Assembly: GCA_913056455.1 (NCBI GenBank)
Contig: CAJXMJ010000006.1
Location: forward strand, 29,775-93,774
Source of the DNA: an uncultured Fodinibius sp.
GTDB taxonomy: Bacteria; Bacteroidota; Rhodothermia; Balneolales; Balneolaceae
Length of the DNA: 64,000 nucleotides
Direction of reading: 5' to 3'
The position numbers were made by a program, and so were the translations under genes. Below the pieces are notes generated by a model. The model made no database searches. It was not told the origin of the DNA and worked only from the letters and a program-made list of their open reading frames with translations. Shown piece by piece: positions 44,621-52,975 of this stretch. The stretch's first letter is position 1; the number at the start of each line of letters is the position of its first letter.

Positions 44621-44808
44621 CCTAAGAAATCGCCAAAGATTCATCTTAGATGTCTTAGGTCAATCTTAGAGTTCTTGGGCGTTTCTTAGGTGATTTCTTA
44701 GATATATTATTATTAACTAACTTATTATTTATTATATACTTACAGGGTGTTGTTTTGGTAGAGAAATGAGGATCTAAGAAAATAAGACGCTTTTTTAACA
44801 TTCTTAGA
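44621..44808. repeat. iteron-like array (TCTTAGR), candidate replication origin
   Basis: Six direct copies of TCTTAGA, TCTTAGG or TCTTGGG start at 44644, 44653, 44664, 44673, 44684 and 44696, alternating by about 9 and 11 bp so that every second copy is about one 20-bp period apart. Inverted copies lie at 44621 (CCTAAGA) and 44773 (TCTAAGA), with a further direct copy at 44802. A very AT-rich stretch (about 44700-44750) follows. Iterons plus an AT-rich melt zone between a replication helicase and an HTH gene fit an origin or an operator cluster. Confidence 0.6.
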
Positions 44809-44833
44809 TAATCTCATGTTTCTGGGAAATTCC

Positions 44834-46972
44834 TTAAAATGGTGGTTCAATTTTTGAACCACCCGTAACAATGTGCTCATCGGTTTGTTGGGATTGTTGT
44901 TTCATCATGATTGCTGCTTCTTCGCGTTTGCCAAAGGCCCGAAGCCAGGATGGTGTTAAGTTCGTTCTGGGAATATGGTATCCATGCCGGTTCTCTTGAA
45001 CGGTACCTTTTATAGGATCCTCATAGCTGTAATAGTTGGTTTTTGCCTTTCCGTGCTGGTCTAAGGCTTCTATTTCTTCCCGGATAATATCCTGGCTGAT
45101 ATACTCGCGTCCTTTATTGTAATTAGTGTAGGCGTCCCAGATACCACTCCAATACATAACGAGTCCATCTTTGCTGTTCCACCCGTAATAACGTTTGGGG
45201 AGTTCCCCGTTATCATTCATGATCTCAATGCTGGCCAAGAACTGTTGCAGGGGCGTTTGGTGGACCTCCTTTTCTGCTGAATTGGCTAAAAAAGTGACCC
45301 CATAACGGAAAATCTCTGTGGAGATGCGGTTGTCACGAAGCAGCTGTTGCATTTCCTGTCGATCCTCAGGACTTACCGTGAGTTTGTTGTCCTCTTCTAA
45401 GGACTGTTGGACGAATTCAGCTAATTCGACATCACTGGGTCGGCAAACAAATAGATCTACCGTAATAAGAGCCGCCATATTTTCGATCTGCCGGTCTTTA
45501 ATCTGAAATCGCACGCCTTCCTGGTCACTTCGACGCCCCAATTCCTGTTCCACGGCTTCCGTAAGCAAGCGTTTGGTCCAGAGTAGCTCACTTTTGAACA
45601 GCTCGCGATTGAAATCATTAAACTTGTACAGCAGAGATAGAAAGAGCCGTTGCAGTTCCTTTTTATGGTTGTCAAACCACCACAAATTGTGAACAGAGCC
45701 CCGTTTGTCTTTGGCATATTCAATCATAATGCAACGCGACCGGAAATGGTCTTCGGTAGGCTTATAGTTTGAGATAAACATCAGCTGTGACCGTACCGGG
45801 CTCCAGGCGTTTTTAGATCGATCATGGGAAGCACTTACACCACGCTGTCTCAATTCGTACCACATGTTAAAAACTTGTGGCGTGATCTTGCCTTTTCCGG
45901 GGACAAATTCATCCATGATTACGGGAATCTTGCTGTGGTTGGCCAGCTTGTTTTCGGCAGACTTCAGCGTAGGGTTGGAATCAACATCCGTAAACGACTG
46001 CCCAAAAAAGTTCAGCATGATCTGCGAGAGCTGTCCTTTACCTGTAGAAGGCTCTCCATACAGGTAGAGAAAGATTACGTGCTTAAATACATCGTAGATC
46101 TCATCGAAAAACAGAAAGGAGAGCATATAGGAGAAAATAAGGTAGCCCTCGGATTTCTTTTCGGGTTGTTGTCCAGCGATGAGTTCCCCGAATCTATCGC
46201 GGACGGTATCGGTAAAGTACCGGAGCTCATTGCCGGTAAAAAGATGGTGTTCGTCCTCACTGTAGAATCCTTCCTTGGCTGGGGACAGGTCTAACAGTGG
46301 CGATGGTTCTATGCGGCCGGGCTTCACGTAAAAGGTAGTGTCGGCAGCTACCATTGGGAATAGTCCGGAATCACGGTCAGGGGCGATAATATACTGCGGC
46401 TGGTGCAGATGATCGTCGGGTATCGTAATAAGGGCATTACGCGTCAGATAGAACTTGTAGCCATGGTGCTCGACAAATCCGTAATAATTGAATTCGTAGA
46501 CCGTCTGTGGTTGCCACCGGTTGCAAAGAAAACTCATGAAAAAGAGAATTTCATCATCGGACTTGAACCGAGCCGACTGGTAGGAGTGCTTAAAAATCTG
46601 AATCTGGAATGCTTTCTTGGACAGCAGGTCTTCCGGCTCCAGTACAAAGAGCTCGCTTTGGGTCAAGGTGCGCGTCTCCGGGGTAAGCCAGCTCACCTGG
46701 CATTCGTAGAGCGTCGAATCCCACTTCAGTGTTTCAGGATTGTAGCGGATGATCTTGGAGTGTATTTCAATGTCGAAGGTCCCGATCCGTCGGCTGGTGC
46801 CATCGGTTTCATTGCGATACCAACCAAAGTCCAGGGGATCGGAGCTGTCCACATATTCAAACGGTTCTTTTTGGGAATTGGAAACGCCAGATGGTTCAAA
46901 TTCATCTGGACTGTTACGACTTTTAGGTGGTAGTAGCTTTAGAGAGCCTTCCCGGCTTTTGCTGCTGCTCAT
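44834..46972 (-). CDS. replication helicase/primase-like ATPase
   Basis: A 712-residue protein with a P-loop GEPSTGKG (306-313) and Walker B IPVIMDEF (349-356), followed by ISNYKPTEDHFRSRC. This resembles the SF3/D5-type helicases of phage and plasmid replication proteins. The first 280 residues have no recognisable primase motif. It is next to the iteron array and downstream of early genes, so it is probably the replication protein of element X. Its start overlaps the end of the upstream 85-residue gene by 50 bp; a later start is possible. Confidence 0.65.
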   Translation of the reverse strand: MSSSKSREGSLKLLPPKSRNSPDEFEPSGVSNSQKEPFEYVDSSDPLDFGWYRNETDGTSRRIGTFDIEIHSKIIRYNPETLKWDSTLYECQVSWLTPETRTLTQSELFVLEPEDLLSKKAFQIQIFKHSYQSARFKSDDEILFFMSFLCNRWQPQTVYEFNYYGFVEHHGYKFYLTRNALITIPDDHLHQPQYIIAPDRDSGLFPMVAADTTFYVKPGRIEPSPLLDLSPAKEGFYSEDEHHLFTGNELRYFTDTVRDRFGELIAGQQPEKKSEGYLIFSYMLSFLFFDEIYDVFKHVIFLYLYGEPSTGKGQLSQIMLNFFGQSFTDVDSNPTLKSAENKLANHSKIPVIMDEFVPGKGKITPQVFNMWYELRQRGVSASHDRSKNAWSPVRSQLMFISNYKPTEDHFRSRCIMIEYAKDKRGSVHNLWWFDNHKKELQRLFLSLLYKFNDFNRELFKSELLWTKRLLTEAVEQELGRRSDQEGVRFQIKDRQIENMAALITVDLFVCRPSDVELAEFVQQSLEEDNKLTVSPEDRQEMQQLLRDNRISTEIFRYGVTFLANSAEKEVHQTPLQQFLASIEIMNDNGELPKRYYGWNSKDGLVMYWSGIWDAYTNYNKGREYISQDIIREEIEALDQHGKAKTNYYSYEDPIKGTVQENRHGYHIPRTNLTPSWLRAFGKREEAAIMMKQQSQQTDEHIVTGGSKIEPPF

Positions 46973-47180
46973 TTAGTTGTTTTTGAGATATTAAAATTTT
47001 GTGTTCACTCACGTGGTTGAGTTCATAGAGGTTGTCTCCATATCCATAAATCACCCAGAGGTCATAACCTTGTACAATTTGGGTTTCAATCATGCGGACG
47101 ATCTCCTTGCGCTCGATCCCCTCGCTATCAATAAATTCAATCGTATCGCCGAGAGTATAGTTGGTACGTATATTGGCCAT
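46923..47180 (-). CDS. small early protein
   Basis: An 85-residue protein with a beta-rich first 65 residues (YTLGDTIEFIDSEGIERKEI) and a polar Gln/Lys-rich tail that overlaps the helicase gene. No family is recognised. It belongs to the minus-strand early operon that starts at 47489. Confidence 0.5.
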   Translation of the reverse strand: MANIRTNYTLGDTIEFIDSEGIERKEIVRMIETQIVQGYDLWVIYGYGDNLYELNHVSEHKILISQKQLNEQQQKPGRLSKATTT

Positions 47181-47189
47181 AGTAATTTG

Positions 47190-47489
47190 TCAGGTAGATA
47201 GTTGAATGCCTTTGGCCTTACAGAGAGCATTGGCCGAAAGGTCAAACTCATTGGTAAGACGAGAGGCGAGTGTCTGCTCAGATATCCCTAATGCTTGCTC
47301 CATGGTGCACAAGCGCTGGTCTGAAATGTAGTATGGTTTTTTGAACCACTGCCGAAAAGTGTTAAGCTTTACTTGCGGGTAAAGAGCCCGGCGAAACTCA
47401 TCAATGGTGTCGTATTGATCGATTATTTCACCTTTGATGATGCTTAGCCGAAGCTGATTTATATCATATTTGGTTATAGCTGGATGCAC
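47190..47489 (-). CDS. Cro-like small DNA-binding candidate
   Basis: A 99-residue, helix-rich protein. Residues 25-60 (TIDEFRRALYP, NTFRQWFKKPYY) and 60-80 (LCTMEQALGISEQTLASRL, quoted in part) suggest helix-turn-helix features. It is the first gene leftward of the switch region and divergent from the repressor gene, the place where Cro-like proteins sit in lambdoid phages. Function inferred from position. Confidence 0.45.
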   Translation of the reverse strand: MHPAITKYDINQLRLSIIKGEIIDQYDTIDEFRRALYPQVKLNTFRQWFKKPYYISDQRLCTMEQALGISEQTLASRLTNEFDLSANALCKAKGIQLST

Positions 47490-47541
47490 TGAAAAATTCT
47501 CTTTTTAATATTGTTGGTTAGCATTATTATAAGCGCGTTAT

Positions 47542-47612
47542 CGGTAAACATTACCGTTACCGCAGGGCCTAATTTAGTGACGCGATAACAACGAAACAAC
47601 ATAAAAATGTTG
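47542..47612. promoter_or_regulatory. operator-like repeats of the lysogeny switch
   Basis: Between the divergent Cro-like and repressor genes lie CGGTAA-ACA-TTACCG (47542-47556), a perfect 6-bp-arm palindrome, and CAACAT-AAAA-ATGTTG (47597-47612). GTTATCG elements also recur at 47538-47544 and, inverted, at 47583-47589. Such clustered dyads are expected for repressor operators. Confidence 0.5.
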
Positions 47613-47684
47613 CTATCACAACTTTACTATAAAAGAGAGAGCATAAGTACGGTTAAAAAAATTATTTAAAGAAGGACATATAAC

Positions 47685-48095
47685 GTGAAAGAATTTGAAG
47701 AAGACATTCTCCAGGAAAATATTCAGTACTTGTTAGATGAATATTACGATGGAAACGTATCGGAAATGCAGCGACAAACCGGGGCTAATCGCTCGGTAAT
47801 ATCTGAACTGAAAAATGGGACTAAGAGTGAGGTAAACAGTTCGACCTTACGCCATTTTGCAGAGGCAGGTATCAATATTAATTGGCTATTGACCGGAGAA
47901 GGGCCTCATTTTGTGATCGGCAATGAGGAAGAGCTTAAAACAGAGCTGAAGCAAAAGCAGCTGCTTGAGAATAGAATGGTCGAGATCAAGGAATTGGTAT
48001 CAGAGATCGATCAGCAGCTGGAAGAACATCCGGAGTTAAAACTGGATCCGGATGTTATGTCAGCCTTACTGGACTTGCTAAAAAGAGCACTGTAG
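47685..48095 (+). CDS. CI-like HTH repressor
   Basis: A 136-residue protein with an XRE-type helix-turn-helix (residues 20-60: NVSEMQRQTGANRSVISELK), the sequence ININWLLTGEGP common in phage repressors, and a C-terminal coiled-coil dimerisation segment. It lacks the LexA-like protease domain. The start is GTG at 47685, preceded by GAAGGA. It probably keeps element X silent. Confidence 0.75.
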   Translation: MKEFEEDILQENIQYLLDEYYDGNVSEMQRQTGANRSVISELKNGTKSEVNSSTLRHFAEAGININWLLTGEGPHFVIGNEEELKTELKQKQLLENRMVEIKELVSEIDQQLEEHPELKLDPDVMSALLDLLKRAL

Positions 48096-48110
48096 GAGCG
48101 ACGAGGAGTT

Positions 48111-48392
48111 CTATCCATTCTGCTTAAACATTCGTTCTATAACACGACGCTCAAAGTATTTTCGACGTGCACCTGCCTGAAAACTCGGGATATGCTTTTT
48201 GTGGCCGGGAAGAAAATTGCTACGATTTAGAATCGTGCGATGTGAAATGCCAAACTCTGCCTGAATCTCTTGGGCCGTCATATATTTCGATTTATCAGGT
48301 TTGACCATGATGGAATCTAACACAAAATCTAGCTTGGCTTCCAGGGTAGCTATTGTTTGGAGTAGAGAATCTTTGGGGTCTGATGCTGTCAT
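48111..48392 (-). CDS. excisionase-like HTH protein
   Basis: A 93-residue protein: an N-terminal helical region, then a helix-turn-helix (YMTAQEIQAEFGISHRTI) and a basic C-terminus with ARRKYFERRVIERMF. This is the small DNA-binding architecture common near integrases in Bacteroidota elements. It lies 92 bp downstream of the integrase on the same strand and converges with the repressor gene. Confidence 0.6.
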   Translation of the reverse strand: MTASDPKDSLLQTIATLEAKLDFVLDSIMVKPDKSKYMTAQEIQAEFGISHRTILNRSNFLPGHKKHIPSFQAGARRKYFERRVIERMFKQNG

Positions 48393-48484
48393 GAAGTTCC
48401 TTTGATGCGTGATTTTTTGGACGCAAAAAGAAATGACTTTTCAGAACAAAATGCACTTTTTAAATCAACATTTTTTAAAAAATT

Positions 48485-49651
48485 TTAATCTTTAATTCCG
48501 GTAATAAGTCCATTTCTATTAGCCGTGTTGAGCAGGTCATTAGCTACGAGGTGGACATATTTATTGGTTACCTCCAAGCTTTTGTGTCCCAACATATTCT
48601 TTACCTCGATTACATTAAATCCGTTGCGTAATAGAAAGGTAGCACAGGAGTGCCGCAGGCCGTGAAAGTGGATCGAATCTTTTAGGTTGGCTTCCTCAGT
48701 CGCAAAGTATTTGAAGCGTTTTGATACATTACCCCCTCTGAGAGCTTTATCACCACGGGGAACTGACATGGGACTTGGAAATACGAGTCCTTTCTTAGGG
48801 TTATCGTTGAATTTTTTCCACTGTTTAAGCTCGGTATAAAGTTTGTCAAAAATAGGAACCGTGCGTTCATATCCATTTTTGGTATCGGTAACGCGAAGAA
48901 ACCGACTGTTAAGGTTTACATGCTCCCATCGAAGCTGAATGATTTCTTTTCTTCGTAGTCCGGTATAAAAGGCGAGGGTAATGAGGGGAATAAACCAATG
49001 TTGTTTTTGCTGATCGGTTTTGATAGCTCCTGACTCTTGGTGTTTCTTCTGATAGGCTTTGAACTTCTCAAATATTTCATTGAGCTGTTCCTCATCAATA
49101 ATTTTATCTACGAGGTTATCACGCGTTTTAGGTATGCCAATATTATCACAGGGATTAGATTCTAGAATCTCTTTATCAACTATCCAATTGAAAAAAGCTT
49201 TAAGATGTATGAGGTAGTTCTTTTTGGAAGCGTTGGCCAGATGAGGCTTCAAGCAAAATTTTTTGATATCACTACTGTTGATCATGGTTACAGGCATACT
49301 GTATCCCACCTCCTCCATGAATTGGCTAATAATTTGCCGGTAAGTTTTTTTGGTCTTTGCTGTTACGTTTGTTTTATCCTGCAAAAACTGTTTCTGTAGG
49401 GTGCTAATAATTGGACTGGTAAGCGAGGTGCCATCAAGCTCTTGTTCTTTTTCATATTCCTGGAGATTCCAGTCATCATCGAATGGATTTATTTTACCAG
49501 CATCATAAAGCTTTTCGTATTCGAGCTTTTTTTGTTCTGCTACCTTTTTGTATTTGGTCCCGAGGGCGTAGGTCTTTTTATAAGACTTACCATTCAGGGT
49601 GGTTTTAAAGACGATCGAATAGTTCCCACTTCTCTTAGTTAGACTTGCCAT
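48485..49651 (-). CDS. tyrosine-type site-specific integrase of element X
   Basis: A 388-residue integrase from ATG 49651; an upstream in-frame ATG at 49699 would add 16 unlikely residues. It has an N-terminal arm domain (KRSGNYSIVFKTTLNGKSYK), a SAM-like core-binding domain, and a catalytic domain with FYTGLRRKE (Arg), HGLRHS (His-Arg), LGHKSLE (His) and KYVHL (Tyr nucleophile). Its 5' end faces the tRNA-Arg fragment at 49838-49884, the classic int-att arrangement. Confidence 0.9.
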   Translation of the reverse strand: MASLTKRSGNYSIVFKTTLNGKSYKKTYALGTKYKKVAEQKKLEYEKLYDAGKINPFDDDWNLQEYEKEQELDGTSLTSPIISTLQKQFLQDKTNVTAKTKKTYRQIISQFMEEVGYSMPVTMINSSDIKKFCLKPHLANASKKNYLIHLKAFFNWIVDKEILESNPCDNIGIPKTRDNLVDKIIDEEQLNEIFEKFKAYQKKHQESGAIKTDQQKQHWFIPLITLAFYTGLRRKEIIQLRWEHVNLNSRFLRVTDTKNGYERTVPIFDKLYTELKQWKKFNDNPKKGLVFPSPMSVPRGDKALRGGNVSKRFKYFATEEANLKDSIHFHGLRHSCATFLLRNGFNVIEVKNMLGHKSLEVTNKYVHLVANDLLNTANRNGLITGIKD

Positions 49652-49785
49652 ATGTATTTGATCGGATTGGTTAAGAGTACACCAGAAATGTAGTACCAAA
49701 TGTAGTACCGAGCAAGGAAAATAGGGGCTATTTGGGAAAAGGTTTCCCGAAAAGGAGGGATGGTAACTAGTGTATATACCAACAA

Positions 49786-49819
49786 AAAACCCCGCTCATC
49801 GTTAAATAAACGGGGTTTT
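49786..49819. terminator. bidirectional terminator beside tRNA fragment
   Basis: AAAACCCCG (49786-49794) pairs perfectly with CGGGGTTTT (49811-49819) with A/T runs on both sides. On the minus strand it follows the tRNA-Arg 3' half by 18 bp, as a natural tRNA terminator would. Confidence 0.75.
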
Positions 49820-49837
49820 GGGATAAAAAAAGAAGAG

Positions 49838-49884
49838 TACGCCTGAGAGGATTCGAACCCCTAACCTCCTGATCCGTAATCAGG
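49838..49884 (-). tRNA. 3' half of tRNA-Arg(ACG), attachment-site remnant
   Basis: On the minus strand this contains an anticodon arm CCTGA-TTACGGA-TCAGG (anticodon ACG at 49877-49875), a variable loop, a T-arm AGGGG-TTCGAAT-CCTCT, and the 3' acceptor strand CAGGCGT plus discriminator A. The D-arm and 5' acceptor strand are absent: sequence beyond 49884 is AT-rich and unrelated. A 3'-half tRNA is the usual scar of integration into a tRNA gene. It lies between two divergent integrase genes. No intact partner or second copy was found in the window. Confidence 0.85.
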
Positions 49885-50117
49885 TAAGAAGAAATATCTA
49901 TAAGCTATCATATCTTTACTTAAGATGTTATAAATATATGTTATTCATGTATTTAATCAAATAATTAGGTATCATAGCTATTCAAATGTATGCAACAGTG
50001 AATGATATTTTGTGACCCAACTGTGACCCAAAGTACATTTAACAATTAATTTCTAACACTATCTGTTGAATCTAAATCTTCCTTAGGATGACAGGTTGTA
50101 TAAATTATTGAGATAAC

Positions 50118-51377
50118 ATGCCGAAAATAAAGCTAACTCATCATGGTGTTTCTTCCTTTAAGGGAAGTGATAGGCCAATTTCTTATTATGATACTGTAGT
50201 TAGAGGCTTAATACTGCGAGTTTCTAAGGCGGGAACCAAAACTTTTAGCTATCGCTATCGCCATCAAGGTCGGAAAAAAAGATTTAAGATTGGACGTTTT
50301 CCTGATATTAGCCTTTCAGATGCAAGGAGTCGAGCGAGAGAGCTAAAGGTAGCAGTTAACGATGGTAATGATCCACAGGCAGAGAAGCAGAAACGGAAAC
50401 GCGTACCAGATTCGATACGATTTAAGAAAATAGTTCAAGAATATAAGGATCGGTATTTGCCAGATCTTAGAAGGTCAACTCAAGAAGAATACAAGCGAAT
50501 TATTGATGTTGAGATACTCCCTAAACTTAAAAATATGCATATAAATGAAATAGAGGAGTATCACATAAGAGAAATATTAGAAGCAAAAGCTATAAAAGGT
50601 AAATCACCAACAATGGCTAATCGTATTCGTTCAGTGATTTCCAGCATATTTAGTTTTACCCAAAAAAATATGGGAATCCAACTAAAAAAAGACCCAATAA
50701 AAAATACTAAAATCTATAAATCAGGAGAGAATAAGAGAGATCGTGTTTACACTGAGGAAGAGATTCGTGAGTTATGGGGTTATTTTGTCGAGTTTGATGA
50801 GCCCATTCAATCAGTATTTAAGATGTTACTACTCACTGCACAGCGCAAGACAGAGACTATGCATATGAAATGGGAGGATATAGAGAAAAATAAACCTTAT
50901 AGGCGAAACAGAATTAATGAAAATAGAGAGCAGGTTTCAGAGGCGTTTTTGGTTGATGTTTGGACTATCCCAGGTAGTATAACTAAGAATAAACAAACAC
51001 ATGAAGTTCCGTTTTCAAAGGACGCCATGACTATTGTTAATAAAATGAGGGAGATTTCAGGAGATTGTGATTATGTCTTCGAATCTCCCAGAAAGAATAA
51101 CAAACCAATAGAATGGATTAAATCATCAGTAAAATTGATCAAAGATACTTCTAATGTGCCAGACTTTAGGATTCATGATTTACGTAGGACTGCAGCTACA
51201 TATATGGCAGAGGGTGGTATTGATCCCATGATCATTGGTAAGGTTTTGAATCATAAAGGCCTGGCACAAGAGAATAACATTACAGCTCGTTATAACCGGC
51301 ATAATTACATGGAAAAAAAACGCCGAGCTTTGAATCATTGGGCCCATAGATTAAACCAAATACTGGAAGGAAAATAA
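50118..51377 (+). CDS. P4-type tyrosine integrase of element Y
   Basis: A 419-residue integrase with the N-terminal DUF4102 arm-binding domain (YYDTVVRGLILRVSKAGTKT, KIGRFPDISLSDAR). A core-binding domain and a catalytic domain follow, with TAQRKTET (Arg), HDLRRTAA (His-Arg), a late His in NHKG and a Tyr in ARYNRH. P4-type integrases usually target tRNA genes, consistent with the tRNA-Arg half 234 bp upstream. It belongs to a different family from the integrase on the other side of the att site. Confidence 0.9.
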   Translation: MPKIKLTHHGVSSFKGSDRPISYYDTVVRGLILRVSKAGTKTFSYRYRHQGRKKRFKIGRFPDISLSDARSRARELKVAVNDGNDPQAEKQKRKRVPDSIRFKKIVQEYKDRYLPDLRRSTQEEYKRIIDVEILPKLKNMHINEIEEYHIREILEAKAIKGKSPTMANRIRSVISSIFSFTQKNMGIQLKKDPIKNTKIYKSGENKRDRVYTEEEIRELWGYFVEFDEPIQSVFKMLLLTAQRKTETMHMKWEDIEKNKPYRRNRINENREQVSEAFLVDVWTIPGSITKNKQTHEVPFSKDAMTIVNKMREISGDCDYVFESPRKNNKPIEWIKSSVKLIKDTSNVPDFRIHDLRRTAATYMAEGGIDPMIIGKVLNHKGLAQENNITARYNRHNYMEKKRRALNHWAHRLNQILEGK

Positions 51378-51489
51378 GAATAAAGTGTTAGTTGGAGAGT
51401 ACAAAGTGTTAACTTTCAAAGTGATTGGGTTTTTATAAGTTCTCGCACAGACTCTTAAAAAGGTGATGAGTGAATTATGATTGATAGTT

Positions 51490-51511
51490 GATTAACAACT
51501 GATTAACAACT
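51490..51511 (+). repeat. tandem 11-bp repeat GATTAACAACT x2
   Basis: Two exact adjacent copies of GATTAACAACT (51490-51500, 51501-51511), preceded by AGTT so that AGTTG-ATTAA-CAACT also forms a dyad. They lie in the 412-bp non-coding gap after the integrase. Possibly an integrase arm site or regulator site. Confidence 0.4.
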
Positions 51512-51633
51512 AATTAGAAAAAAATGGAAAGAACTTTTAGAAGCTATCAGGAAGGATTTTATAACTAAATAAGTTAGCAAAAACTTTTTCCGAGATTGAG
51601 TTTTATAGATCTTAAATTGTAGTAGTTAAAAAA

Positions 51634-51659
51634 GCCAACCCTGTTAGAGCAGGATTGGC
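51634..51659 (-). terminator. hairpin with T-run on minus strand
   Basis: GCCAACCCTG (51634-51643) pairs with CAGGATTGGC (51650-51659) with one mismatch. Read on the minus strand it is followed by six T's (51633-51628), the shape of an intrinsic terminator for leftward transcription, though no leftward gene is evident upstream of it. The stem sequence recurs at 51989. Confidence 0.45.
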
Positions 51660-51789
51660 CTAAAAATTACTAACTGGCATTAGAGCCAATTGTCCATCTG
51701 AATATATCAAATATACTTTTTTAATGACAGCTTCAAAGAATAGTATTTGATATATCAGTTCCTGTCTCTTTTGCTAAAATATTGATCTT

Positions 51790-51984
51790 ATGAAAAATCT
51801 TAGAATTATTCGAGCTAATGAGCTGGCTGAGCTTCTCAGTGTGTCTATTACTACTATTTTCAGAATGTATAAAAACGGGGACCTCCCGCCTAAGGTTAAA
51901 ATTTCTAAACGAGCGGTTGGCTGGACTGAATCCGATATTGAAGAATGGATTCAAGAGAGAACAATTGATAAAGAAATAAATTAA
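51790..51984 (+). CDS. AlpA-family DNA-binding regulator
   Basis: A 64-residue AlpA/MerR-like winged-helix protein: ELAELLSVSITTIFRM is the recognition region and WTESDIEEWIQ is the typical C-terminal AlpA helix. In P4-type and related elements AlpA proteins activate excision or integrase expression. The stop overlaps the next start by 1 bp (TAATG), coupling the genes. Confidence 0.8.
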   Translation: MKNLRIIRANELAELLSVSITTIFRMYKNGDLPPKVKISKRAVGWTESDIEEWIQERTIDKEIN

Positions 51985-52277
51985 TGAAAAAGCCAACCCG
52001 AAATGGGCTGGCTTTCGCAAAAAGTATCTTCTCGGATGACAAGGCCGAAATTACTGATTGCAATTTAGTCACCCCACCAGAAATATACAAGATTTATGTT
52101 TTGGAGTACTCTGCATTGCAGCAGTGCTTCCACATAGAGGAACTTCAGTCGATGGTAGAAGGCAACGTGCAGGCATATCTGCATGGAAGGTCCAATGACT
52201 TTGTGACCATAGCGGTCTCTTTAGATGTTCAGAGCTTAGAAAGCCTCATTGATACACTGCGAGAGGTACGGCCATGA
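51984..52277 (+). CDS. unrecognised small protein, translationally coupled
   Basis: A 97-residue protein without a known domain. Its first ten codons contain an 11-bp imperfect hairpin (51989-52015), and the start overlaps the upstream stop as TAATG. The stop overlaps the next start by 4 bp. It belongs to the rightward replication operon of element Y. Confidence 0.55.
   Translation: MKKPTRNGLAFAKSIFSDDKAEITDCNLVTPPEIYKIYVLEYSALQQCFHIEELQSMVEGNVQAYLHGRSNDFVTIAVSLDVQSLESLIDTLREVRP
51989..52015 (+). promoter_or_regulatory. hairpin inside start of coding sequence
   Basis: AAAGCCAACCC (51989-51999) pairs with GGGCTGGCTTT (52005-52015) with a single mismatch and a 5-nt loop, right after the ATG at 51984. 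It shares AAAGCCAACCC with the hairpin at 51631-51641. It could modulate translation of the coupled gene, or be a captured terminator. Confidence 0.4.
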
Positions 52278-52975
52278 AGCATACGATAAACCCATATCGA
52301 AAGTGGATTGGCTGTCAAATACCCAACTGGCTGCTTAAGAGAACGGAGCCGTCGCAAGGTGCAAAGCTTTGCTATGGTCGCCTAACGCAATATGCTGGCA
52401 AAAATGGTAAAGCATTTCCAAAGCAAAAGGAAATAGCCAAGGAGCTCGGGGTGTCTTCAGATCGAACCGTCCGGAAATATCTTAAAGAGTTGCAAGACTA
52501 TGGACTTATTAAGATTAGACAGATGGGGAAAAAGCAAAGTAATACCTACCACTTTTTAAACCATAAGTGGATGGAAGGTGATAGGAACAATACGGCCACT
52601 CAATGCGGAACGAACGTTCCACTCACTGAGGAACAGGAGTTCCAGTCACACAGGAACAATAGTTCCGATCCATATGAAGAGAATCAGTTAAGTGAATCAA
52701 TTAAGAGTAGTGCCCAGGAGATAATTGATTTCATTGCGTCAGATTTAGAAGAAGTGCAAAAGCTGGAAAAGCAGTTGACCCCTAAAGAGGCAGCTAAGCT
52801 GGTTGAGGCTTATGGAATAGATTTGGTAAGGCAAAAACTGGAGGAGATGGAAAACTACAAAAAGCTTACGAAGAGCTACAATGCAGTATACTTTACTGTA
52901 AAACGGTGGTGTAAAAGAGATCAAGATAACAAGCCTTCGAGCTCAACACTCAGGCCGGGGGCCATGGACTTATGA
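52274..52975 (+). CDS. replication-initiation HTH protein (DnaD-like)
   Basis: A 233-residue protein. The N-terminal HTH_36-type winged helix (GAKLCYGRLTQYAGKNGKAF, then KELGVSSDRTVRKYLKEL) is typical of phage replication organisers. The middle is a hydrophilic linker (HRNNSSDP-type) and the C-terminal part is helical. It overlaps the DnaB-like helicase gene by 4 bp, matching the usual initiator-helicase-loader order. Confidence 0.7.
   Translation: MKHTINPYRKWIGCQIPNWLLKRTEPSQGAKLCYGRLTQYAGKNGKAFPKQKEIAKELGVSSDRTVRKYLKELQDYGLIKIRQMGKKQSNTYHFLNHKWMEGDRNNTATQCGTNVPLTEEQEFQSHRNNSSDPYEENQLSESIKSSAQEIIDFIASDLEEVQKLEKQLTPKEAAKLVEAYGIDLVRQKLEEMENYKKLTKSYNAVYFTVKRWCKRDQDNKPSSSTLRPGAMDL

Noticed and set aside
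51733..52020. Minus-strand ORF of 95 residues
   Set aside because: It is antisense to the AlpA gene, whose motif content is convincing.
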